From: Tubiluchus corallicola
Lineage: Eukaryota > Priapulida > Priapulimorpha > Priapulimorphida > Tubiluchidae
DNA length: 64,000 bases
Assembly (NCBI GenBank): GCA_030141605.1
Contig: JAQGDQ010001005.1
Span: forward strand, 1 to 64,000
Direction of reading: 5' to 3'
Made by a program: the position numbers and the translations under genes
Notes under the pieces: generated by a model
What the model was told of the DNA's origin: nothing
Database searches by the model: none
The model's input: only the letters and a program-made list of their open reading frames with translations
Shown: positions 36,301 through 49,675 of the stretch, piece by piece
How positions within the stretch are numbered: position 1 is the first letter of the stretch
Layout of the letters: each line of letters begins with the position of its first letter

Positions 36301-39300
36301 TAAAAACCAGGTACCGGCATATTTTTGAATAGCGGCAATTTAAGTTATTTGCAACCAAAAATATTTTGTTTAGGATTTTATCAAGTTTATGTAAAAATTT
36401 TTGTATGTTTATGTGTTTAAAATTAGAATAACAAATTAAATTAATAAACATTTGTTTCGTTACACACAATATTAAAGCAATGGCTAAAATTTGCTGAAGC
36501 AGCACCCCCACCAATTTTAACATTCTACATTTATTTCTACGTGAGGCCCGGGGAAGTGGGGCGTGTGAGCTTTAACTGCTAGAATGCAGGAGAAGCATTT
36601 TCGAAGAGAAAATATGGAGTTATACAGTACGTTCGCATAAAGCAAAATAAATATGTTACCTCGGCGCGAGGCCCCCCTGGAGGGTGAAGCCCCGGGGAAG
36701 TATCCTCACTTCTCCGCCCTAAAATAGGCCCTGAGCATTTAAGTTCAAAAATTAACTAAACGATGTTTCACTCCATAATGAATTGATAATCACAAAACAG
36801 GCTATAATGTCTTACCAAGTGAAGTAAAGCCGCACCAGCACAGGAGACACAATTCTCATGAGTAAGCATGACTCCTTTTGGATTACCCGTTGTACCACTT
36901 GTATAGCAAACTGTAGCTAAATCCTGTGGTCTTGCCGGCTAGAAAAACCAGAAGCAATATTACAATGTGACATAATTTCTTAATAAGTACAGGAAAACTA
37001 TTTATTCATTAAATAAATACAATGGCACACTGTCACGTGGAAAGCTGAAATTTGGATCTTTTGCACTCAGGGATGATATCATTTTTGCCAGCGCAGCAGT
37101 TCAATACACTATCTTAGAACAGGGGTGGGCAAATTATCTGACTAGCCGGCCACATTAAACTTTCCCGCAATTCCTGCGGGCCACAGGCAGTTTGATCAAG
37201 GAGCCAAGTACAGAAAGGCCTAATAACGATTTTTTTGCGTCCCACCTGCGTACATCATTACTACTACACTCAAGAAACTATTTTAGAAGTTATTAAAATT
37301 TATATTACAAACCATGTATTTCCACTTTCAGGACAGATAGTGGTAATTTCATTACAATGCATAATAGTAATGTGTATCACACAGTCTGTGTAGTACAGTG
37401 ACATTAAGCTACAACCGTCTTGTAAGGGTTAATGGCATCCGATCTAGTAGAAAAAACTACCCGCACTATCTTTGCACGATCGTGGCACGGACTTCAGCTG
37501 GATACACTCAATTCATCGTCCGGGCCGCACTTTCATTAGGTTGACAAATCTCTTCGCGGGCCGCACAAATTTTCTCGGCGGGCCACAAGTGGCCCGCGGG
37601 CCGCAATTTGCACACCCTTGATCTTAGAACATCATTTCTGACCATGAGCTAAGCACCGGTACCACCACATCCTCCATATTAAGCAGGCAGGAATGCTGAA
37701 TTTCAGTTTGCAATGTGCCAGAATGATATAAAAAACATGAACAGGTACCATCAAATGGCATTCTCACGTGTAAACAAGCCAAATTCTAGATTTATGACTA
37801 AATTATTTGTAAAGGTAATCAGGGATAATTAAAGTTACTTACCACTAATTCATGTTTGTGTGTCGTGCCCAACTTCAGCAAATCCTTAAACGTGATGACA
37901 TCAATCTCAAAAGTTTTAGCTTTTTCAATCAAGGCTGGTGGAACGGCGTCCATCATTAACACAATTCGAGACAAACTCCGCGTTCTTCGGGAATCTCGGA
38001 TCAGACGTTCGGCTTTGTCTTCTTTGTCGCATAATACGGTGGTGATTTCCGCTATTGTAAATAAAATGGCTTTTTAAACAGTCACGACTTGTGTTACAGT
38101 GCAAACTGTGAAAGAATGGAGACCTCCCCATTCTTAGTGTGAAATTCATAGTGTTCAGAGAACCTGATGTCTGTAACAGATATGAATAGCCCTGGGGATG
38201 TCAATGATGATGATGATGATGATGTCAATGATGATGTCAATGATGATATGACTAATGCTGCATTTGTTCTGCTAATCGAAACAAAACGATTGGTCGAATG
38301 TTTTTTATTCCAGATTTCATGTTCAAGGAAACAAATATAAAATATTTAAGGCACATATAAAATACCCGTAACTTAGATGTAGAGAATAAGGACAATTACA
38401 CAAATGTAGGGTGATACATAGAATAGAGAAACTGGAGTACTCCTTTAACTCGAATGCAATACTGCACAGTGGACGGTTTATCTTTCCCGACAGGAAATTC
38501 TTCTTCTTAAGACCATTAAAAGTGCATTAATCTTTAGTTTTGCTCCGACAAACTTCAGTTGACTGGTCTCAAACTCCATGTACACGTAATGAGTGACGCG
38601 TATTGACTGTTTGCATGCAACAGTAAACGCTACAAAGCTCACGCCGCTCTTTCCGCCATTTTTGGTGGTTATTTGTGAAAATTGCAAATAATAATTTTTG
38701 GGAACCATGTCTCTGTCGAAACTCAAGAGTGACAATTACAGCTGCGGCATTGGTTTATTATTGTACAATTAGACGGAAAAGAAAGCGCAGGTTTTGGGTG
38801 CGCAACGTTTTGCAGGGGAGAGAACAATAAGGCAGGTATCATCATTTAGTGAAAGAACTGCAGTGAGATGCATAACACATAACTACATGCTTCTTCCACT
38901 TCTCAAAAACTGAAATAGAAAAAATGTTATTATTCATAGGTCCTAAAGTGATCAAAACTGACCGAACTAGAATTTTCAGAAAGCTAAACAGCGAAAATTA
39001 TCACTGGAAACTTGAAAATTCGCTATAATCACCTAGACAACGACAATTTCCTGTCAGCGTATTGCTGTGTGATGCGTATTCAGATGACAGCGATCACGTT
39101 CGAATGAATACAGGTCACGCATCATGCATTACGTACTCACAGAGTCATACCTTTAGTAATTAAGGTCCTTCAAAATGACCTCGCCCAGCAAAGCAAAATA
39201 ATAAATCTGTAAGCTAAGATGAAAATGATAATAAGTAACAAAAACAAAAAAAACTATGATAAATTTCACAAACCTTGGTCGATAATAAAGCTGCAGGCAT

Positions 39301-39631
39301 CTGGTCCCAAGGTGTCATAAAGAGGTACAATAACCATGGAATACATATAGCAGGCTTGCTCCGTCAAAATCCACTGAAATAATAAGAGTCAATTTTAAAT
39401 GTGTCAAAACGCATTTAGCAGGTGTCAGGAAAATGGGAGGAAAACTAAGCGATTTTTTGTGAGCTTAAATAATCCTACATCAGAAAAATTCCAGTAATCA
39501 TATGCAGGGCCTATTTCAAGGGGGGGGGGGAGTGGGGATACTTCCCTAGGGCCTCAATCTCTAGGGGGCCTTGTGCCAAGGTAACATTTTTTTGGTTTAT
39601 GTGAACAATCTGCCTTCTCTCTCCCTCTCTC

Positions 39632-39692
<61 letters not shown>

Positions 39693-42600
39693 CCGCACGA
39701 GCGCCGTTTGCCAGTATTGACAAGGTTAAGGACTGGTCTTGAGAATAAAACAGTTTTTCTTTCAATTGTTCTTTCCCTTAACAACTGTATAACTCTAACT
39801 GGCGTTCTAGCAGTTAAAAAATTTCTGGGCGCCAACGATGGGGCCTCACATGCCCCACTTCCCCGGGCCTCACCTAGGCTAAAATAGGCCCTGATCAGAT
39901 GACTAATTAAAAACTCAACTCGAATAATGGTTCTCTTAAACACCCGTTTCATTATTAAATTGCTGAACTCTAATAGGCTATATATTGTTAATATATAATA
40001 ATATAGTAAATATATAGTTACAGATAGTAAATAGTGTTAATTTGAGCAACTTTATAAATACCAGCGCCTGCCTGTTCATTGATTTGACCTACTTATAGAA
40101 AAACAATTTTGTTGGTTTATAGCCTGGCTTCATAATACATGCATCGTTTACACCTTCACAAATTTATTGCTTGTCCAATCAACACAGCATGAACCTGGTG
40201 GTTGCCAGTGCAATATTATTTTCTTCCCGCATGGATAAGTGACATAAGAGATGCGATGTAATAAATTTGCGATTATCAGTCTCGAGCATAGCAACATCCC
40301 ATAGACACGAATGTATGCTTGTTTTTATACAGCAAGAAAATTATTAGCACAATAAGTTAGTACTTACAATAATATTTACTTTTCCAAATACCAACCAGAA
40401 TTAACATCATAATTGTCTTAACACCAACAAATAAAAACCGTTTTACGCTAAAAGATTTTTCATTTTTACAGCACCAGTTCGCAAAGGTAAAATTAGGCAG
40501 AGTTAGAGACATAGCAGCTCATAGAGCAGAAGGTCTTGTGTTCAAAACCCAGTGCAGGTGCATTGCTGCACTGACTTTCTAAGTATTGCTTTTGTGCGTT
40601 TATATGATTAGCAATGCTCAGCACAATTTTCCGGAGGAAGCTGCTTGAGCTGTTCATGGTTTTTTCTTTCGATCACAAAGACACAATAGTGAATATACAA
40701 TTATTAATTACCGTATTTTCCCGTGTATAAGAGACCCTTTTTTGCTCAGAATTTTCACTTTAAAAATAGGGGGTGTCTTATACATGGGAGTAAGTCTTTT
40801 CAATAAGATGCATAAATTGTGACACTAATGATTTTAAAGAAATAAGTGCTCTACAACTGTTTTGCGTGTCGCGTTCGACTATGAAGCGGTTGTAAGCAAT
40901 ACAAGCATCGTGACACAGGCATTATCTCCTCGTTTTCTCTTTTCCTGTTACAGGTTTGCAGGTACGCACTTTAATATATACCAGTACTCTTTTTCTACAA
41001 CACATTAACTGGTTTTATTTTGTTTTCAGTACCGCACTGAGTTGAAAAAAGTTGTACTCTACCCTCTAAAAATGTCCGTCTGAAAAAACTTTTTTCCAGA
41101 ATTTTTGCCTAAAAATTGAAGGGGTCTGTTATACACAAGGGTCTCTTATACATGGGAAAATACGGTAAATATACCTCTATCCTATTTTGCGAGTATATAC
41201 CAATGAATGTCGAAGAACGAGGTTGAAGCCCCTTTTCAATTAGGGCCGAACCAAGTTGCTGAGCTTGACGTAGAACCTAAAGATAAAAGCAACAGACTGT
41301 TAAAACAACCAATATACATATAGCTTAAAACCTAATGTTGCATAATCGGCTACAACAAATGGAAAAATACTTTTGATTTGACTTCAGAGAGGATCGTTTC
41401 AAATGGGGATGTTTGTGTTGGTGTCAAGCAATTTAATCTAGCATTCTATAATTATTTGTTTTCTTTACGTATTTTTACAAACATGCATTTCCCGAAACTG
41501 TTTAAAATGAAGCCAGCCTTAGTCATGTGACCTAAGCTTTAGTAGTATACGCCACCTATCAATCACACTTGTTCTTACACGTAGTTACATTTTCTGCTGC
41601 CGCTATGCTGATCATGCCGTTTGGTGATACTTGCATTGCTTTGTCTATTTTGTTGCAATTTAACAGTCACTAGTTGTATTTTCAAGTAAAAGTTGTCACC
41701 ATCTACTTTAATAATTAGTTAATAGTTTAAATTGGTTAGAATTGTTTCAAATCTGTAGAATCATAAAGTAATAATTTGTGTTTCAGTCTTCTTAAATCTA
41801 ACTTTTCATTTTGTCTAAATAGTAATAAGCTTTAGCACGTTCTTAAGCACTTTTTGTGATCTGTTATTGTAATAAATTGCAGGTCTATCGCGCAGTTCAA
41901 TACTGATTTTTGCCGTTTCTTTGCCTGGACTGGGCGCATCCACAGTTTGACTTGTACAGTAAGGAGACACACATTTTCTATCAAATAAATTGAACAATTA
42001 ATTTCATTTTATTCTAATTTCGCAGAGAAGACAGGGATTCACAAATATATTATGCAAAATAAGTCCTGCCAGCACTTGACAAGTAAGCGGAATGTAGTGA
42101 ACATCCCATTCAAGGATAGAAAAGGATAAACCAAAAAGTCCAAACAGAAACAATGTAAAATGACAAGAAAATTAATAATCAGATCTCTGCAAATTCTAAC
42201 ATAAAAACTTGTTTTCTTTAATTAAAAGGATTAACCATAACTTAAAATTTGACACTAATTTCACTAAATTTCATGGCTTCCTTCCTAATGAAATTGGACC
42301 TCAAAGAACCTCAAAGCTGCATTTTCCCCCCTAAAACATTTTGTTCAGTTTGCTAGTGAAACTTCAGAAAACCATTGGCTAAACAAATCTGCTAGCTTTC
42401 TTGGATGCAGCATTGTTTCTGTGACACTGAAGTTGTAAACAATGCCGCACAGTGAAATGTGACACGTGGAAACTAAGTGTGGCATTGTTTCTGTGACGCT
42501 GAATATGTAAACAATGCCACACAGTGAAATGTGACATGTGGAAACTAAGTGTGGCATTGTTTCTGTGACACCGAATATGTAAACAATGCCTCACAGTGAA

Positions 42601-43930
42601 ATGTGACATGTGGAAACTAAGTGTGGCATTGTTTCTGTGACATTGAAGTTGTAAACAATGCCGCACAGTGAAATGTGACATGTGAAAACTAAGTGTGGCA
42701 TTGTTTCTGTGACGCTGAATATGTAAACAATGCCACACAGTGAAATGTGACATGTGGAAACTAAGTGTGGCATTGTTTCTGTGACACCGAATATGTAAAC
42801 AATGCCTCACAGTGAAATGTGACATGTGGAAACTAAGTGTGGCATTGTTTCTGTGACATTGAAGTTGTAAACAATGCCGCACAGTGAAATGTGACATGTG
42901 GAAACTAAGTGTGGCATTGTTTCTGTGACACTGAAGTTGTAAACAATGCCTCACAGTGAAATGTGACATGTGAGAGCTAAGTGAGGCATTGTTTCTGTGA
43001 CGCTGAATATGTAACCAATGCCGCACAGTGAAATGTGACACGTGGGAACTAAATTCAAACACTGGCATAACTAATTACTAAGGAGTTCCTGGAATCATCT
43101 AATGAGCAAAACTCACGAAACTGAGTTCCAGGCTTTCTTCGGAAACAACACCTTCACAGCAGACTTCCTCTTATTTAAACCACCAAGAAAAAGTTAAAAA
43201 GTGCAGAAAATCTTAATCAGAGCATTTTCTTTCTGTTTCTTGTGTAAAACTGAAACTTCATGAAGTACGCTGTATTTGACCTTTAAACAACATGGGTAGA
43301 AAATGAAAATGGTCATTTTAAAAAAATGTGGACGGTAAGAAAACCGTCTCCCAAATGTGTTAATAGCAACATACATATCGCAGAAATTAAACTTGCTGTA
43401 ATCATAAAAGGCTATAAAATGACACCAAGCCCCTGCATGTAATTTCACTGCAGCATGGTCATTGATTCATGTGCATAATTTATGAACATCTATGCCCATC
43501 TGTTACAGAATGTCCATTTGCATATTACGAATTGAGGATAGCTAACGAAGTAAGATTAAATATTAATCGACTGCAACTGTTTCTGCATTCAATTTCTTTG
43601 TAAATTGCAATGTAACAAAGAATTAAGCACGTTAAGTTTAGTATTAAACCAGCTGTTTAGTCTAGTTTAGTTTTGAATCAGATGGTTTAGTCTAGTGGTA
43701 ACGCGTTTGCTTTCTGTCTGAGAGGTTGTGAGTTCGAACCAGCAGCCGGGTCATACCAAAGACTATAAAAATGGTACCTGCTGTTGCCCTGCCTGACGCG
43801 TGGTATTTAGGGTAAAAGTGGGGTAATAATAGTCTCTGTTATGTAGTTGTAGGGTTGTTATTTACAGTCGGCAGTAATAGTTCTTTGAGCTAATGTTAAT
43901 TGTTGACCCAAAAGCAGACTTTAAATAAAG

Positions 43931-43977
<47 letters not shown>

Positions 43978-46900
43978 TAATAGTATGCAATGTTCTTGAA
44001 GCCCAGTTTTGGCTTCCTTGACTGCCACCTCGACTGCCACCAGCACTACCACCTACATCTCCATCACCATGTGATTATTTGAACACAATCTTACCTTGTA
44101 GATATTTTCTATGAGTGAAAAATTAATGGATGTTTATGTAATTCTAAAAAGTTTTCAGTGTTAGCTAACTCATCTTAACTAATGATTTAGAAATAAACCA
44201 TTTTCTGTGTGTGAAAAAGTCACAGTAAAACATCAATGTGAGAAAACCAAATTTAAGTTCAAAATACTGGGCGAGGCTAGCGTATGTTTGGCTATTAAGT
44301 GTAATTGGGACATCGCTTTCATCTTCATAATCAATAATCAGATACGAAATCGATCACAATCACTTTTCTGGCATTAAAATTTTGTAATTTCAAAAATTTT
44401 AACAAATAACACTTTCAGTGTAGCATGTCTGCTATTTTAACCGCTGTTGTTTTAATTACAATGAATGGTAAAAAAGGGAAGGTGTCTGTTATTTTAACCG
44501 CTGTTGTTTTAATTACAATGATTGGTAAAAAAGGGAAGGCGTTTGCTATTTGAACCACTGCTATTTTAATTACAATGATTGGTAAAAAAGGGAAGGCGTC
44601 TGCTATTTTAACCGCTGTTATTTTAATTACAATGATTGGTAAAAAAGGGAAGGCATCTGCTATTTTAACCACTGTTGTTTTAATTACAATGATTGGTAAA
44701 AAAGGGAAGGCGTTTGCTATTTGAACCACTGCTATTTTAATTACAATGATTGGTAAAAAAGGGAAGGCGTCTGCTATTTGAACCACTGCTATTTTAATTA
44801 CAATGATTGGTAAAAAAGGGAAGGCATCTGCTATTTTAACCACTGCTATTTTAATTACAATGATTGGTAAAAAAGGGAAGGCGTCTGCTATTTTAACCGC
44901 TGTTATTTTAATTACAATGATTGGTAAAAAAGGGAAGGCGTCTGCTATTTTAACCGCTGTCGTTTTAATTACAATGATTGGTAAAAAAGGGAAGGCGTCT
45001 GCTATTTTAACCGCTGTTGTTTTAATTACAATGATTGGTAAAAAAGGGAAGGCGTCTGCTATTTGAACCGCTGTTGTTTTAATTACAATGATTGGTAAAA
45101 AAGGGAAGGCATCTGCTATTTGAACCACTGCTGTTTTAATTACAATGATTGGTAAAAAAGGGAAGGCATCTGTTATTTTAACCACTGTTGTTTTAATTAC
45201 AATGATTGGTAAAAAAGGGAAGACATCTGTTATTTTAACCACTGTTGTTTTAATTACAATGATTGGTAAAAAAGGAAAGGCATCTGCTATTTTAACCGCT
45301 GTTGTTTTAATTACAATAATTGGTAAAAAAGGGAAGACATCTGTTATTTTAACCACTGTTGTTTTAATTACAATGATTGGTAAAAAAGGGAAGGCATCTG
45401 TTATTTTAACCGCTGTTGTTTTAATTACAATAATTGGTAAAAAAGGGAAGGCATCTGTTATTTTAACCGCTGTTGTTTTAATTACAATAATTGGTAAAAA
45501 AGGGAAGGCATCTGCTATTTTAACCACTGTTGTTTTAATTACAATGATTGGTAAAAAAGGGAAGGCATCTGCTATTTTAACCACTGTTATTTTAATTACA
45601 ATGATTGGTAAAAAAGGGAAGGCGTCTGCTATTTTAACCGCTGTCGTTTTAATTACAATGATTGGTAAAAAAGGGAAGGCGTCTGCTATTTGAACCGCTG
45701 CTATTTTAATTACAATGATTGGTAAATAAGGCAAGGCGTCTGCTATTTGAACCACTGCTGTTTTAATTACAATGATTGGTAAAAAAGGGAAGGCGTATAA
45801 GTAAAGAGTAAGTTTCAAATGAGTTCATTTTGTCAGTTTGAATTTAACTCTAACAAAACTGTAGTCGACATCCGTGCGCTGATATGTATTATCTTTACAA
45901 AAACAATGCGCTTGTGCTTATATAAGATTATGAGAAACCTTCGCATCTAAGAATCATCGCTAGGACGAGAAGTTACTGTTCAAAGGTAGTACCATATTAC
46001 TTGTAGAAAGAATTAACTGAAGAAAATTTCAAACAAAGATCTATATGAAAAAATAAAAGAAGCACCTACTACCTGATGATATTCCAGCAAAGATAGCTCT
46101 TCAACAAGCCATAGAACCAGCTAAAAAACCTGCAGGAGGACATATGTTAACATACTTAGATTTTGCACAGAAAGATTTAGACACTTCAGCATTGATCCTT
46201 AGAAATAAATCCACTTGGGGCATTGCAGCGTGTAGGGAGTCCTGGCATAGGGAGCTGAGCAGAATCATGTCCCTGGACGTGCGATTCATTGAAGAAGAAA
46301 AAGAAGAAAGAATTAGTGTAATGAAATTGACACTTTTCAATGACGTCGTTACAAAAAACTGCTAGACATCAAATGTCCTGACAGTATATCCGATGATGAT
46401 CTGTATGATGTGATGAAGAACCCCCAGAATAAACAAATCCAAGTAAAAAGATTGTGTTGGATTGTGCAAGCATTAAGACAACCGCAAGAACCTGCTCCTC
46501 CTATCGTGTCGCGTAAAAAGTTCTTGAAACGGCAAAAAAGAACCTGAGAGGAGACACACTGCAAAAAGATTCAGAAAATACCACTCTAGATTTGAGCAAC
46601 GATGCATTGTGGGCAGTGACAGCAGACAGGAATGCATGGCTTTAATAGGTGAAGCGTGCCATATTTTAGAGCATAAAAGCACATAAACGATGACGATGAT
46701 GCTGTATTTATCGTGTGATTTTTATGATTTTTCCTAAAAATAATTGTAAACGGCATTTATAATGCGATCGATTTGTGTTAAGAGCTGCAAAATATGATCA
46801 TTGATCGAAAATAAGAGCACATCAATTATAATCCATTAAATCTATTTATCAGTCCAACCAGTACTATGAAGTTAATTAGCATCAGAGCTACTTAAAAATG

Positions 46901-49631
46901 GATGGGTGGTGGCAGTGAAGAAAAATGTTTCTGTGTTATTTCATAAATTTGTCATAATGCCTATTTCTCTCATCAAAGAAGAATATATGTATATTCAAAC
47001 GCGGCTTAACAATTCTGCTAATTCACTATTTTACCTTACAAGATTACTCCTGATAACAAGATAGGTTCCAGTCCAGCCTCAACAGTTCATCGTTACTAGC
47101 AGGCCTGTTGTTGAGCAACTAAATTTCAGCTGACAGTATGCCAAGCTGTATTAAATTAAAGAAAATAGGCTGGCAAACGAAATAGAAAGCAGCCAGTACA
47201 TATCAGTCTGTCTGGGTTATCTAAGTATGTTAGTCCATACTTGTCAGGCCACTTTTTTGTAAATAAAATTGTTAAAGTACAAGCGTACTAAGATATCAGA
47301 CGTTGCTAGTAACAAGTTTCAATTTGCACTGTACCGTACTCACAGCATTAGACAGGCTACTTTTATGTAAATAAAATCACGAAAGTGCACTTGTTATAAG
47401 ATATCAGGTATTTCTAGTAGCAGTTGTACTGTGAATTGGTTATGTATAAGAGTCATCTATCTACTAAAGTATATTGATAGCTTGGAGCAAAAGCAGGCGG
47501 CAAAATAATAGAGTAATTAGATTATTGACGCAATTTTACACTAAGTGAAACATTAGGTAATAAAAGCCATCACTGAAAATATTCTGATGATGATAATATT
47601 TGGCAAAGCACGTTCATGAGTGCGGACTGCGCAACTGTTTTCAAGGACGGCTGTGAACTTTAGTTCGTTTAACATGTAAACTATTTCCAAAGGTTCCGTA
47701 AAAAGATTTTTTAGACATTTCTTGCACAAAATATAATTGATTTCTAATTTATAAATCTATTCTTGAAATTGGGAGCTTTCAGCGAAGATTTAAACGCTGT
47801 TTCGTCGAATCATCCCACCACTTGCAGAAACCTTACGTAACTTTAACTTTCATTAAATGGGCGCATGTTTCAGTGAAACAAGGAAATGTTTGGGTCTGTA
47901 AGTTCTTTTAGGGAATGGTAAATGCCTATAATTAGCTTAAAAAAGTGAAACTTACTTCATTATAAGATAGCCACGTATAAGGCTGCTCTTTGTCTTTTCT
48001 GTATCCATACGCAGGTCCGTTTCCTAGAAATTTAAAAATTCAATTCCTAGAAAAATTAATTCCTAAAAATTCATAGAAAAATTTAAAACATGATGCGTGT
48101 AGCTTTCCTGTTTTTGAAAATTATCATTTTCAGTTACATCACTATGGCAGTTTTAACCACATGAACCAAAGCTGGACTTAAAAATTCTGTAATTATCAAG
48201 TCTGAACTAATTAAAAGAACCCTATCCAAATCTAGTAATCACGAAATGCAGCACAACAGAAAAAGCTTTTATTATAAAAGCAGTAAAAAGTGGAAAAAAG
48301 TTTAAACATCAACAGCTTTGAATACCATAGGGAAGAGGAAACAGTAGCCTATTATACAAAATGAAGCCAAGTTCTTTTGAAGAGATAATAATTAAACTTA
48401 AAGCTGCTGAATTTAGTAAACAGTTTAACAGATAATACAGGTATTGGCTAGAAGCAAACTTAAGGCATTTTTAATCATAAGCACTGACATCTCATAATAA
48501 CACAGTACGAGTATTATCATTAATACATATAGCTTAAAAAATAGATTTAGTCTCATTTTACAGAGTGGAATGCTAACTTAACTCAAATGTCTTTGTTCTA
48601 CCTCCCAAATGATGAGTGGTTAATTAGCAAGAACGCTTAAGTCTCGCAGAGAAATTAGAGGCTGTATAAACTCTGCAGTGAGTAAATATCTTTCTGGACA
48701 TTACCTGAAACTCTTGCACCACGCTTGAAACACTCATGCAATGTCTTAGCATCTTCATACAAGTAGCGAATAAGTCTGCCATCCCTGCTGCACGACCGGG
48801 ATATTTTTGAACCATCCTGTACATAAACGTCTTGCATTTTTTAAGATTATAAACTTTTTGCAAAGTTACATGATGCACTTATAGAGAAGTTTTTGTCCAT
48901 TAAATCAACGAAAGTTAAATATTGTAAACACCTCATACTAAACCAGAACGCTGGCACTTTTAAATTGTAGCTTACGATCCACAATGCATTTCACTCAAAC
49001 CAAATTACATAACTGCTAATGCAATATGTAACGAAATACAAATATTTTACATTGTATAATGAGATCACTTAGATCTGTAGCAAATCTTTCACGTTGCATA
49101 CTACACAAACTTAATCTTACACCCTACATATGATGGTATTACATATGGCAAGAAACGTTTCTCCTATTATGGAGCCACATTGGGGATTGAATTACCAAAC
49201 TGTCTCCGAATGGCCGAAAATCTTGGGGAATTTAAACGTCTAATTAACTCATGGACTGGTGTATCATGTAAATGTGCCATTTGTAAATTCAGCGAACTTC
49301 CCAATTTTGTTAAGTCGTAATTAAATGCTGAATGTGTTGGCAGGAAAATTTTTTATTGACCTAGATAACTTTTTGTGTAAATTTTAGAAAATGTTACTGC
49401 CTAAAATTTTACTGTCTCAAATTTTTACTGTTTTCATGTAGTTATAAATTTTTCTTGTACCAATACCTCTGGTGGCATCCAAAAGATTTTAAGAAGTACA
49501 TATTATTACCATGTTAACGCTCATATACATTATGTTTGATATCGGTTTATGAGCTTCAAGCTCATGTTTTACAAATACGTACTGTTTTATATCATACCGA
49601 TGAAAATAAATATTATCTCATCTTATCTTAA

Positions 49632-49675
<44 letters not shown>

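Noticed and set aside
42379-43068. 229-codon antisense frame
   Set aside because: By-product of the 72-bp satellite in an ACSL intron.
43681-43752. Functional tRNA gene
   Set aside because: A and B boxes are present but the acceptor stem does not pair and a SINE body with a (TTA)n tail follows.
44415-45818. 467-codon antisense open frame with a 19-residue repeat
   Set aside because: Created by the 57-bp satellite, whose period is divisible by three; the other strand is also open and there is no start, splice or family context.
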